NCBI RefSeq assembly: GCF_018678075.1
Contig: NZ_JAHHIR010000050.1
Span: 1-64,000 of the forward strand
Direction of reading: 5' to 3'
From: Epibacterium ulvae
GTDB taxonomy: Bacteria > Pseudomonadota > Alphaproteobacteria > Rhodobacterales > Rhodobacteraceae
Length of the DNA stretch: 64,000 bases
The position numbers and the translations under genes are program-made. Shown piece by piece: positions 1 through 7,806 of the stretch (its first letter is position 1; every line of letters begins with the position of its first letter). The notes below the pieces were generated by a model. It ran no database searches. It saw nothing but the letters and a program-made list of their open reading frames with translations, and was not told the DNA's origin.

Positions 1-161
1 TGTTTGCGTGGAATCTCTTGACAGAAGTGCTCCCGTTACCGAAGGCCTGAACCTAACGACCGTCACTTTGATCGCAATCGGCACAATCATTTTAGGTGAC
101 TTGAGACCTTATAATTCCTCCACCTTTGAGTAGGATCGGTCCCAAGCATTAGAGACGGGAT

Positions 162-428
162 ATGAAGAAGTGGCGGTTCAGCGCAGAACGGATCATAGCG
201 ATGATCAAAGAGCAGGAAGGCGGCGTCGCGACGGCTGAGGTTTGTCGCAAGCACGGCCTCAGCACAGCGTCGTTTTACAAATGCAAATCGAAGTTCGGCG
301 GGCTGGATGTGTCCGATGCGCGCAAGCTTAAGGCGCTTGCAGACGAAAACGCCAAACTCAAGAAGCTGCTGGCCGAACAGATACTCGATAATGCCATGCT
401 GAAGGATGTCGCCTCGCGAAAGGGGTAA
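162..428 (+). CDS. IS3-family transposase OrfA
   Basis: This 88-residue protein is the DNA-binding OrfA subunit of an IS3-type transposase. It has an N-terminal helix-turn-helix (residues about 8-45, with the characteristic AEVCRKHGLS stretch) followed by a leucine-zipper-like segment (about 55-85, KALADENAKLKKLLAE) used for multimerisation. Length and composition fit the family. Translation of the full OrfAB transposase would need a -1 frameshift near the end of this ORF, as is usual for IS3 elements. OrfA looks intact, but its partner OrfB is interrupted. Confidence 0.85.
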   Translation: MKKWRFSAERIIAMIKEQEGGVATAEVCRKHGLSTASFYKCKSKFGGLDVSDARKLKALADENAKLKKLLAEQILDNAMLKDVASRKG

Positions 429-451
429 CGCCCGTTGAGAAGCGGAAAGCT

Positions 452-1240
452 GTGGGTCACCTGCGCGAAGAGCATGGGGTCAGCCAGCGGCGGGCGTGTG
501 ACGTGTTGGATGTTGATCGGTCGCGTGTGCGATATCGCAGCATCCGGCCAGATGATGCTGATCTGCGCAAAGCCATGAAAGAGGTCGCTGCTGAACGGAG
601 GCGTTTCGGTTATCGGCGCATTCACATCATGCTGGAGCGCCAGGGCATCTGGGTGTACCAGAAGAAGTTGCAATGACTGTACCTCGAAGAAGGATTACAG
701 GTACGCAAACGGGGCACGCGCCGCCCGGTGGTCGTGCCGCAGACCATCAATCAGCGATGGAGCCTAGACTTCGTCTCGGACGCATTCACGGATGGGCGCA
801 GGTTTCGTGTGCTGGCTGTCGTCGATGACTTCAGCCGGGAATGTTTGGCGCTCGTTCCGGACACATCGTTATCGGGTGCGCGGCTGACACGTGAGCTGGA
901 TGAGATCATTCAGACGCGCGGGTTGCCGAATAGAATTGTCAGCGACAATGGCACGGAGATGACCAGTCCGGCTGTACTCACATGGTGCCAAAAGACAGAG
1001 GTCGACTGGCATTACATCGCTCCGGGAAAGCCAACACCGAACGCCTTTATCGAAAGTTTCAACGGCAGATTCCGAGACGAATGCTTGAACGAGACGCTGT
1101 TATCGTCGCTAGCAGACGACCGATCAGAGATCACCAAGTGGAAGGAGGGCTACAATCAAAACCGGCCGAATTCATCACTGGGCAATCTCACGCCCAACCA
1201 ATTTGTGGCCAATATGACATTGCAAAAGCAGGCCGCATGA
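452..1240 (+). pseudogene. IS3-family transposase OrfB, broken by an in-frame stop
   Basis: This is the catalytic subunit of the IS3 transposase. The N-terminal HTH_21-like part (452-673) ends at a TGA at 674-676. The same frame then continues to 1240 with the integrase core: LDF (first Asp), SDNGTE (second Asp) and FIESFNGR (Glu) form the DDE triad. A CGA-to-TGA change would explain the stop, because family members usually have Arg-Leu-Tyr here. The linker after the stop also looks a few residues shorter than usual. A GTG at 728 could start a core-only product, but an active transposase is unlikely. Confidence 0.8.
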
Positions 1241-1305
1241 GGCCAGAAATCAATACGCGGATTCTCATAAAGACTGGAGGAAACTTGGGGCTCAGGTCAT
1301 AGTGA

Positions 1306-1503
1306 TTACTTGGCTTGGCGCTTGTAGTCAGAACTCAGCAGGCTGACCGGACGCTTACAAAATGACTTTGCAAAAACTTGGAACAGCGCTTCGATTTCAA
1401 TGGCGGAAACGACTGTAGTGAGTGCCTCGTTGAGCGTATCACATTGATCCGCATCTATCTCAAATGTTTGTCCGTTTTGGAATGTTTCTGAAAGAGAATA
1501 CAC
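1306..1503 (-). CDS. hypothetical small protein
   Basis: A 65-residue open frame starting with GTG, immediately beside the right end of the IS element. It is acidic in its middle part (EIDADQC) and has no recognised motif, signal peptide or membrane segment. No convincing ribosome binding site precedes the GTG. It may be a chance frame or the residue of a gene damaged by the IS insertion. Confidence 0.2.
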   Translation of the reverse strand: MYSLSETFQNGQTFEIDADQCDTLNEALTTVVSAIEIEALFQVFAKSFCKRPVSLLSSDYKRQAK

Positions 1504-1888
1504 CGTAGACGTCTCACCATTTTATATTGTCACTTCCCATCCTTCCTGAAGCCAATTCCTTTGTGATAGGAGGGGAAGCGTAGTCTCTGCCAAGGGCAGA
1601 TGGTCCACTTTGGGCTGGAAGTGCCATTTAGTATCATTTGGGCTAAGGCGACGCACTCACAATATCGCCCTGTCACCACCTCGCAGCTCACCCGGTTTTC
1701 GCCTCCCCTCCGCCTGATAGGTTTACATCCCCTTCACATCTTTGCGACTATCTAGGCCAAAGTCAGCGTGAAAGCGTTCAGTGCTTGGTCAGACGGTTGA
1801 AACTTGGGCCAAAACGCCCATTTCGGCGTATGGCAATTGGTGTCCCGTTGTGGGATACCACTCGAAGACTTTTGAAGGGGCGACAGTC
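1504..1888. other. intergenic region upstream of gor, no gene seen
   Basis: No convincing coding frame, RNA gene or terminator was recognised. The frame of gor stays open upstream to about 1781, but the translated extension (Trp/Pro-rich, unlike glutathione reductases) is not expected to be protein. The gor promoter should lie in this stretch. Confidence 0.4.
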
Positions 1889-3244
1889 ATGAGCTTTGAC
1901 TACGATCTATTTGTAATCGGTGGTGGTTCTGGTGGTGTGCGGGCAGCACGCGTTGCAGCAGCCGGAGGGGCCAAGGTTGGTCTGGCCGAAGAGAGCCGCT
2001 ATGGCGGCACCTGTGTCATTCGCGGCTGCGTGCCCAAAAAATTCATGGTTTATGCGTCCGAATACCCGAGCATGGTCGAGGACGGCCGCGCCTATGGGTG
2101 GGATTTGAGCGAGAACGGCTTTAGCTGGGACACGTTCAGCGGCAAGTTGAATGCCGAGCTGGACCGTCTGGAAGGCATCTATCGCAAGCTTCTGGCCAAT
2201 TCGGGTGTTGAAAGCTTTGACCAGCGCGGCAAGCTGGCGGATGCACATACGGTGGAACTGGCCGATGGCACCACAAAAACTGCGAAACATATTCTGGTGG
2301 CAACCGGCGGCTGGCCGGTTATTCCGGAATTTCCCGGCAGCGATCTGGCGATCACTTCGAACGAGATTTTTCACCTGGAAAAACTGCCTGAAAACATCCT
2401 GATCGTGGGCGGTGGCTATATCGCGTCTGAATTTGCCGGTATCATGAATGGTCTGGGAGTGAAGACGACGCAATTCTATCGAGGCACGCAAATCTTGCGC
2501 GGATTTGATGAGGAAGCGCGCAACGCTGTGGCCTCTGGCATGTTGGAAAACGGTGTTGATTTGCAGCTGGAAACCAATGTGGTCTCCATGGTGCAAGAGG
2601 GTGATAAGATCCGCGTCACTGACACCAAGGGCAACGACACACTGTTTGACAAGGTCATGTATGCCACGGGCCGCGCGCCGAACTCCAAGAACCTCGGCTT
2701 GGAAGAGCTGGGCATCGCGGTCGGCAGCAAGGGTGAGATCAAGGTTGATCAATACAGCCAGACCAGCGTTCCGTCTGTCTATGCTGTTGGTGATGTAACC
2801 GATCGCGTGAACCTGACACCAGTTGCGATCCGTGAAGGCATGGCTTTTGTCGAGACTGTGTTCAATGGCAACCCAACCAGCCCTGACCACGATCTGATCC
2901 CGACCGCGATCTTTACCCAGCCTGAAATGGGCACCGTGGGCCTTGGCGAAGAAGAGGCAGCCAAACAGGAAGCGATCGAAGTTTATGCGACCTCGTTCAA
3001 ACCGATGCAGCAGGCCTTTGCTGGACGCGCCGACAAGGTCCTGATGAAACTGGTCGTCTCCAAGGCGACGCGAAAGGTTCTGGGCTGTCATATTGTCGCG
3101 CCGGGCGCGGGTGAAATGATTCAGCTGGCCGGTATCGCCGTAAAGATGGGCGCAACCAAAGAAGACTTTGACCGGACCGTGGCCGTGCACCCGACCATGT
3201 CTGAAGAACTGGTCACAATGAAAACACCGGTGCGTGAAACTTGA
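1889..3244 (+). CDS. gor: glutathione-disulfide reductase
   Basis: A 451-residue flavoprotein that reduces oxidised glutathione with NADPH in the cytoplasm. The N-terminal FAD-binding GGGSGG motif is at residues 11-16. The redox-active disulfide is Cys42/Cys47 in the motif GGTCVIRGCVPKK. A second Rossmann motif (GGGYIASEFA) binds NADPH, and the C-terminal dimer domain carries HPTMSEE with the catalytic His. The lipoamide dehydrogenase signature (GGTCLNVGC) is absent, so glutathione reductase is preferred over Lpd or mercuric reductase. The ATG at 1889 is chosen because an AAGGGG ribosome site lies just upstream and the protein then begins at the usual place (MSFDYDLFVIGGG). It is followed by hflKC on the same strand. 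Confidence 0.92.
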   Translation: MSFDYDLFVIGGGSGGVRAARVAAAGGAKVGLAEESRYGGTCVIRGCVPKKFMVYASEYPSMVEDGRAYGWDLSENGFSWDTFSGKLNAELDRLEGIYRKLLANSGVESFDQRGKLADAHTVELADGTTKTAKHILVATGGWPVIPEFPGSDLAITSNEIFHLEKLPENILIVGGGYIASEFAGIMNGLGVKTTQFYRGTQILRGFDEEARNAVASGMLENGVDLQLETNVVSMVQEGDKIRVTDTKGNDTLFDKVMYATGRAPNSKNLGLEELGIAVGSKGEIKVDQYSQTSVPSVYAVGDVTDRVNLTPVAIREGMAFVETVFNGNPTSPDHDLIPTAIFTQPEMGTVGLGEEEAAKQEAIEVYATSFKPMQQAFAGRADKVLMKLVVSKATRKVLGCHIVAPGAGEMIQLAGIAVKMGATKEDFDRTVAVHPTMSEELVTMKTPVRET

Positions 3245-3314
3245 ATTCTCAAAAAAAACGTTCAGGTTACACAAGACCAACCCGAACGGTTGAACTTTAA
3301 GGGATAGGAGACAT

Positions 3315-4460
3315 ATGGCGGGCAATAATGGTGGCCCTTGGGGGGGCGGAGGCTCTTCTGGGGGAGGTAACCGGGGAAATAACGGCGGAGGCGACGGTGG
3401 TCGCCGGCCTGAAGATCCTCAAATTCCCGAAATCGACGAACTGGTCAAAAAAGGCCAGGAGCAGCTGCGCGTCCTGATGGGCGGTCGCGGCGGTCAAGGT
3501 GGCGGCGGCAAACGCGGCGGCGGCGGAGCAGGGGGCGGTGCGCCTTTGTTCACCAAAGGCTCGCTGTTGTTGGGCGGTATCGCGGCTGTGTTCCTGTATG
3601 GGTATGCAAGCTTCTACACCGTCAAACCCGAGGAAAAGGGCGTTGAACTGTTCCTTGGCAGCTTCCATCGGACCACCGATGAAGGCCCGCACTTTGCCTG
3701 GTGGCCGTTCATCTCGGCCGAGGTTATCCCGACCAGTACTGAACAGATCGAAAACATCGGCACCGGCTCGCGTGGGTCTGATGCGGGTCTGATGCTGACA
3801 GGCGATGAAAACATCATTGATGTTGAATTCCAGGTGGTTTGGAACATTAATGATCCGGCACGTTTCCTGTTCAACCTGCGTGACCCACGCACCACGATCA
3901 ACGCGGTGGCTGAATCTGCCATGCGTGAGATCATCGCCCAGTCTGAGCTGGCGCCGATCTTGAACCGCGATCGTGGTATCATCCGGGATCGTCTGGAAGA
4001 GCTGATCCAGGCCACATTGGACAGCTACGATTCTGGTGTGAACGTTGTCCGGGTCAACTTTGACGGTGCCGATCCGCCAGAGCCGGTAAAAGATGCCTTC
4101 CGCGAAGTGCAATCCGCAGGTCAGGAACGTGACCGGTTGGAAAAGCAGGCGGATGCCTACGCAAACCGCAAACTGGCGGGGGCCCGTGGTCAAGCCGCGC
4201 AAACCCTGGAAGAAGCCGAAGCCTATCGTGCGCAAGTTGTGAACGAAGCCTCGGGTGAAGCCAGCCGTTTCTCGGCCGTTCTGGAAGAATACCAGAAAGC
4301 CCCGGATGTAACGCGCAAGCGTCTCTATCTGGAAACCATGGAAGAGGTTCTGGGTCGGGTCGACAAGATCATCCTGGATGATAACGTAGGCGGAGGCTCC
4401 GGTATTGTGCCCTACCTGCCGCTGAATGAACTGCGCCGTTCCGGCTCGGAGGGTAACTGA
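3315..4460 (+). CDS. hflK: FtsH protease modulator HflK
   Basis: A 381-residue membrane-anchored SPFH/prohibitin-family protein. With HflC it forms the large complex that surrounds and modulates the FtsH protease in the inner membrane. The first about 75 residues are a Gly-rich, Asn-rich cytoplasmic tail. One membrane helix follows (about 82-97, LLLGGIAAVFLYGYAS), then the SPFH domain starting at YTVKPEEKGVELFLG, then a long Ala/Glu-rich coiled coil (about 260-335). A clear GGATAGGAG ribosome site precedes the ATG. The stop codon overlaps the hflC start (TGATG), so the two are translationally coupled. Confidence 0.95.
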   Translation: MAGNNGGPWGGGGSSGGGNRGNNGGGDGGRRPEDPQIPEIDELVKKGQEQLRVLMGGRGGQGGGGKRGGGGAGGGAPLFTKGSLLLGGIAAVFLYGYASFYTVKPEEKGVELFLGSFHRTTDEGPHFAWWPFISAEVIPTSTEQIENIGTGSRGSDAGLMLTGDENIIDVEFQVVWNINDPARFLFNLRDPRTTINAVAESAMREIIAQSELAPILNRDRGIIRDRLEELIQATLDSYDSGVNVVRVNFDGADPPEPVKDAFREVQSAGQERDRLEKQADAYANRKLAGARGQAAQTLEEAEAYRAQVVNEASGEASRFSAVLEEYQKAPDVTRKRLYLETMEEVLGRVDKIILDDNVGGGSGIVPYLPLNELRRSGSEGN

Positions 4461-5335
4461 TGAACCGTTCTAACCTTCTGATTATTATCGTCGTTGGCGC
4501 AATGGTTGGGCTTTTGTCCTGTATCTATATCGTGGACGAGCGTGAAAAAGCGCTGGTTCTGCGCTTTGGGCGCGTGGTCAACGTCAAAGAAGAGCCTGGC
4601 CTTGCGTTCAAACTGCCGCTGGTGGATCAGGTTGTCACTTATGAAGACCGTATCCTGAGTCTCGAAGTTGGGCCGTTGGAGATCACGCCGTCGGATGATC
4701 GTCGTCTGATCGTGGATGCCTTTGCGCGCTACCGGATTGCGGATGTGGAAACCTTCCGCCAAGCGGTTGGTGGTGTAGGTGTCTCTGCGGGCGAACAGCG
4801 TCTCGACAACATCATGCGTGACCAAACGCGCGAGATTTTGGGTACTGTAAGCTCAAACGACATCCTGTCGTCAGATCGTGCGGCGCTGATGCTGCGGATC
4901 CGCAACGGTGCGATTGCACAGGCGCGCGGTCTTGGTCTTGAGGTGATCGACGTGCGCCTGAAGCGCACCGACCTGCCGCAGGCCAACCTGGAAGCGACCT
5001 TTGCCCGGATGCGGGCAGAACGCGAACGGGAAGCCGCGGATGAAATCGCACGCGGTGAAGAAGCCGCCCAGCGTGTCCGTGCCCAAGCGGACCGGACCGA
5101 GGTTGAATTGGTCTCCGAAGCCGAACGCGAAGCCGAGGTTATCCGCGGTGAAGCAGATGCGGAACGCAATGGGATCTTTGCCGAAGCCTATGGTGCGGAT
5201 ACGGAGTTCTTTGAGTTCTATCGCTCGCTGAACGCCTATTCCAACGCGCTGCAGCCTGGCAATTCCTCTATGGTTCTGTCACCCGACAGCGAGTTCTTCA
5301 ACTACCTGAAGTCTGCGACTGGCAACGGTCAATAA
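4460..5335 (+). CDS. hflC: FtsH protease modulator HflC
   Basis: A 291-residue partner of HflK in the periplasm-facing SPFH complex that controls FtsH. It has an N-terminal membrane helix (residues about 4-24, LLIIIVVGAMVGLLSC), the SPFH domain (IVDEREKALVLRFGRV onward) and a charged Arg/Glu/Ala-rich coiled coil (about 180-245). Size and order match the family. The start overlaps the hflK stop by one base. A strong terminator follows at about 5360. In many relatives the next gene is a Deg/HtrA protease. Here that gene appears only at 9.1 kb, after a block of mobile and accessory DNA. Confidence 0.95.
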   Translation: MNRSNLLIIIVVGAMVGLLSCIYIVDEREKALVLRFGRVVNVKEEPGLAFKLPLVDQVVTYEDRILSLEVGPLEITPSDDRRLIVDAFARYRIADVETFRQAVGGVGVSAGEQRLDNIMRDQTREILGTVSSNDILSSDRAALMLRIRNGAIAQARGLGLEVIDVRLKRTDLPQANLEATFARMRAEREREAADEIARGEEAAQRVRAQADRTEVELVSEAEREAEVIRGEADAERNGIFAEAYGADTEFFEFYRSLNAYSNALQPGNSSMVLSPDSEFFNYLKSATGNGQ

Positions 5336-5359
5336 GACTTCTGCGTTGAGGGGAAATTC

Positions 5360-5391
5360 AAACCGGCCTTGTTCTGCAAGGCCGGTTTTTT
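5360..5391 (+). terminator. rho-independent terminator of hflKC
   Basis: Stem AACCGGCCTT / AAGGCCGGTT with a short GTTCTGC loop, followed by a run of T. It lies 25 bases after the hflC stop and closes the gor-hflK-hflC block. Confidence 0.9.
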
Positions 5392-5629
5392 ATGGCCATG
5401 GACCTGTGGTCTGGCAGGTACAGTTCGTTCCGCAATTGGGAAGGAAATGTAAACCTCAAAGAGCGCGCCTGTTAAGGGCACGGTTCGACGAATTGAACTG
5501 CGTGCGCACTGGTCAAAGCCTCCCGAAACACAGATGTCGGCTCAGAGCATGCGTAATTGGGCTGCCCTCTATTCTGAGGTCGAGCTCCCGATAGGATCAC
5601 AGGATATCTGTGAACAAGGGAGATAGAAG
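5392..5629 (+). other. 5' non-coding end of IS110 element, candidate bridge RNA region
   Basis: About 240 bases between the hflC terminator and the transposase start contain no plausible gene. In IS110-group elements the non-coding 5' end specifies a structured bridge RNA that selects donor and target DNA; that is established for IS621/IS110 relatives. Here it is an inference from position only: the RNA itself, its two loops and the exact left end of the element were not resolved by eye. A GGGAGATAGAAG ribosome site for the transposase lies at the right edge. Confidence 0.4.
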
Positions 5630-6697
5630 ATGGAATACTTTGCTGGAATAGACGTATCGCTACGATCCTGTGCGCTTTGCATTGTCGATGGTAAGGGAAC
5701 CGTACTGCTTGAGCGAGAGCTACCATGCGAGGTCCGCGACATCACTGAGTGGCTTGGAACGTTTCCCCATCCGATTGAACGGGTCGGCTTTGAAGCGGGC
5801 ACGATGAGCCAACATCTGTTTTTTGGCTTGAAGGCAGCAGGTTTTGACGTCGTTTGTATGGAGGCGCATCAGGTCAATGCGGCGCTGTCGGCGATGCGCA
5901 ACAAGACAGACAAGAATGATGCGCGTCGCATCGCTCAGGTCCTCCGCACCGGTTGGTTCAGCCCGGTTCACATGAAGAGCCGCGAAGCGCATGGCGTTCG
6001 CGCTTTGCTCAGCACACGCAAGGCACTGCTCAAGAAGACGATGGACCTCGCCAATGAAGTACGTGGGCTATTAAAGATCTTTGGCATTCGTCTTCCCATG
6101 ACTGTGAAGCACGGCAGCTTTGACGGTGTCGTACGGCCACTGATCGAAATGGACGAAGTTTTGGTTCATGCTTTGGTGCCGCTGCTAGATGCACGCGTCG
6201 TCCTGTATGAACACTTTTGGGAACTGGATCGCAGGGTCAAACGCGCCGCCAGCCAAGATGAGGTGTGCATGCGAATGATGACGGTTCCAGGTGTCGGGCC
6301 GATTGCCTCGCTCACCTTCAAAGCTGCAGTCGATGATCCGACGCGCTTCAAACGGTCACGGATTGTTGGTGCGCATTTTGGTCTGACACCGCGACGCTAT
6401 CAGTCTGGCGAACATGACAATCCCGGCCGCATATCGAAAGCTGGAGATCGAGATGTCCGCGCAACACTGTACGCTGCCGCCAACGCTTTGCTTATGCGCA
6501 CGATGGCGGGGTCCCAGATCAAATCCCAGATCAAATCATGGGGGGGCATGCGACTGATGCGGACCAAAGGCCGCCGTCGCGCTGTTGTTGCGGTCGCACG
6601 GAAACTCGCCGTCTTGCTGCATCGCATGTGGGTTGATGGCACGGAATTTCGTCAGGATCAGGTAGGAGGCAAGGCATGACTTAAAACGCCACCCATC
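5400..6697 (+). mobile_element. IS110-family insertion sequence
   Basis: The element is defined by the intact transposase at 5630-6679 plus flanking non-coding DNA. Its right boundary is placed near 6697 because minus-strand homology to an unrelated IS3 orfA stops there. The left boundary is only bracketed between the hflC terminator (5391) and the transposase. IS110 elements lack clear terminal inverted repeats and make little or no target duplication, so the ends cannot be fixed without a second copy. Confidence 0.6.
5630..6679 (+). CDS. IS110-family transposase (intact)
   Basis: A 349-residue DEDD recombinase. The RuvC-like N-terminal domain has D8 (GIDVS), E55 (VGFEAG), D94 and D97 (KTDKNDARR). 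The C-terminal Tnp domain contains the PGVGPIASLTF helix-hairpin-helix and the conserved RISKAGD motif with the candidate catalytic Ser269. Length and all acidic residues fit an active IS110-family enzyme. A good GGGAGA ribosome site precedes the ATG. A 12-bp in-frame duplication (repeat of SQIK near residues 287-294) is visible but does not break the frame. The non-coding block lies 5' of the gene, as in the IS110 rather than the IS1111 subgroup. Confidence 0.9.
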   Translation: MEYFAGIDVSLRSCALCIVDGKGTVLLERELPCEVRDITEWLGTFPHPIERVGFEAGTMSQHLFFGLKAAGFDVVCMEAHQVNAALSAMRNKTDKNDARRIAQVLRTGWFSPVHMKSREAHGVRALLSTRKALLKKTMDLANEVRGLLKIFGIRLPMTVKHGSFDGVVRPLIEMDEVLVHALVPLLDARVVLYEHFWELDRRVKRAASQDEVCMRMMTVPGVGPIASLTFKAAVDDPTRFKRSRIVGAHFGLTPRRYQSGEHDNPGRISKAGDRDVRATLYAAANALLMRTMAGSQIKSQIKSWGGMRLMRTKGRRRAVVAVARKLAVLLHRMWVDGTEFRQDQVGGKA

Positions 6698-6866
6698 CCA
6701 TCCTGACACCCAGATCATCCGCGACCTGCTTACGTGTTAGCCCGCTGGTCAGCGCGATCCGCACTGCATCTTGGCGGAATTCGTCCGTCCGTTTCAGTCC
6801 CATAGTCAGTCTCCTTTGCTGAAATAAATGCTATCAAAGGAGCGGCATCAAACCGCGACAGGTTCA
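6697..6866 (-). pseudogene. 5' fragment of a different IS3-family element (orfA start)
   Basis: On the minus strand, a TGAACC-type IS end at 6866 is followed by a start codon at 6803 and about 33 codons of a typical orfA (MGLKRTDEFRQDAVRIAL, then TRKQVADDLGV). Homology stops near 6697 at the edge of the IS110 element. The rest of this IS is missing, including on the far side of IS110, so a deletion accompanied or followed the IS110 insertion. This element had itself inserted into the tautomerase gene to its right. Confidence 0.7.
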
Positions 6867-6948
6867 GTTCGGTTGTCTGGTGGATCAGGTCTTCTTTTTG
6901 TGCCGAAGAGAGTGAGTCTTGTGGCAGTTTGTAGTGTGCAAATGGCAT
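6867..6948 (-). pseudogene. tautomerase-family protein, 3' truncated by IS insertion
   Basis: The first 27 codons read MPFAHYKLPQDSLSSAQK and then EDLIHQTTE. This matches the start of small 4-oxalocrotonate-tautomerase-like proteins, in which the Pro after the initiator Met is the catalytic base. The gene then runs into the IS3 end at 6866. A ribosome site (AAGGAT) precedes the ATG. It lies 27 bases downstream of the SDR gene on the same strand and probably shared its transcript before it was broken. Confidence 0.65.
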
Positions 6949-6975
6949 TGGGATATCCTTTCAAGGCAAGGGAGG

Positions 6976-7713
6976 TTAGATCACGCCGCCATTGGCGCGC
7001 AGGGTCTGGCCGCTTATCCAGCGGCCATCTGGACCCGCCAGAAACGCCACGGCTCCAGCGATGTCATCAGGCGTCCCTAGACGTCCAAACGGGTTCATCT
7101 TCTTGATGTTTTCGACCAACGCTTCTGGCTTGCCAGCCATAAAGAACTCTGTCTCCACCGGGCCAGGTGCAACGGCATTCACTGTAACACCACGGGGTCC
7201 AAGCTCCTTTGCGAAGACATGCGTCATAGCTTCGACTGCCGCCTTCGTCGCTGCATAAACACCGTAGGTCGGTTGATAAAGCCCGACAACGCTGGACGAC
7301 ATGCTGACAATGGCTCCGCCGTCCTGCAAACGGGCTGCCGCTTCGCGCATGCCGCGAAATACACCGCCAATGTTGATGGCGCATTGCGTCTCAAAATCAG
7401 CGTCTGCTGTTTCGCCGAGCAGGCCCAGACGCATGACACCCGCGTTGTTGACCAAGGCATGCACAGGCCCGAATTCCTGCTCCGCCGCATCAAAAAGGCG
7501 GGCCATGCCGGCCGGCTTTGCAACGTCGGTATGGACGGCGATTGCCTTCCCACCCGTGGCTTTGATCCTTTCGACTGTTTGTGCGGCACCCGCTTCGTCG
7601 CGCGCATAGTTCACGACAACGGCGTGACCGCCTTGGGCGAGGCGTTGAGCAATTGCGGCCCCGATCCCCTTGCTGGCACCTGTGACGATTGCGGTTTGGG
7701 ATTGCTGTGTCAT
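6976..7713 (-). CDS. SDR-family NAD(P)-dependent oxidoreductase
   Basis: A 245-residue classical short-chain dehydrogenase of the FabG-like type. The cofactor motif TGASKGIG is near residues 11-18. NNAG follows (about 89-92), the active-site Ser is in the SMSSS segment, and the catalytic pair is YAATK (about 153-157). The C-terminus GQTLRANGGVI resembles 3-oxoacyl-ACP reductase-like SDRs. The substrate cannot be told from sequence. An AAAGGAG ribosome site fits the ATG. The gene is divergent from a LysR regulator, and a broken tautomerase gene follows, a common arrangement for LysR-controlled SDR loci. Confidence 0.88.
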   Translation of the reverse strand: MTQQSQTAIVTGASKGIGAAIAQRLAQGGHAVVVNYARDEAGAAQTVERIKATGGKAIAVHTDVAKPAGMARLFDAAEQEFGPVHALVNNAGVMRLGLLGETADADFETQCAINIGGVFRGMREAAARLQDGGAIVSMSSSVVGLYQPTYGVYAATKAAVEAMTHVFAKELGPRGVTVNAVAPGPVETEFFMAGKPEALVENIKKMNPFGRLGTPDDIAGAVAFLAGPDGRWISGQTLRANGGVI

Positions 7714-7730
7714 GTCTTTCTCCTTTGTGT

Positions 7731-7748
7731 TGTCTGTGGAGATAGACA
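7731..7748. promoter_or_regulatory. candidate LysR operator
   Basis: Inverted repeat TGTCT-N8-AGACA in the intergenic region between the divergent SDR and LysR genes. Its size and place fit a LysR-type binding site that controls both promoters. Assignment is by symmetry and position only. Confidence 0.4.
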
Positions 7749-7806
7749 GAACTACAACCCAGATAATGACCCATGAATCGATATTAAAATTCGGAAATAG
7801 CGAACA

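Larger units (their letters stand above)
97..1299 (+). mobile_element. IS3-family insertion sequence (IS407-like), degenerate
   Basis: The element is about 1.2 kb with imperfect terminal inverted repeats: the left end begins TGACTTGAGACC and the right end, read inward, begins TGACCTGAGCCC. Both continue into a CCTCCA motif. It carries the two-ORF layout of IS3 elements, orfA followed by orfB in the -1 frame. The flanking tetranucleotides are TAGG (93-96) and TAGT (1300-1303), which could be a 4-bp target duplication with one later change, the size usual for IS407-type elements. OrfB is broken by an in-frame stop, so the copy is probably not autonomous. A second copy of the left end lies in inverted orientation at 61395-61472. 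Confidence 0.85.

Noticed and set aside
1781-1888. In-frame N-terminal extension of glutathione reductase
   Set aside because: No family match; a better start with a ribosome site is at 1889.
1907-3325. Long open frame of 472 codons on the minus strand opposite gor
   Set aside because: Composition is that of an antisense shadow of a high-GC gene; no family match.
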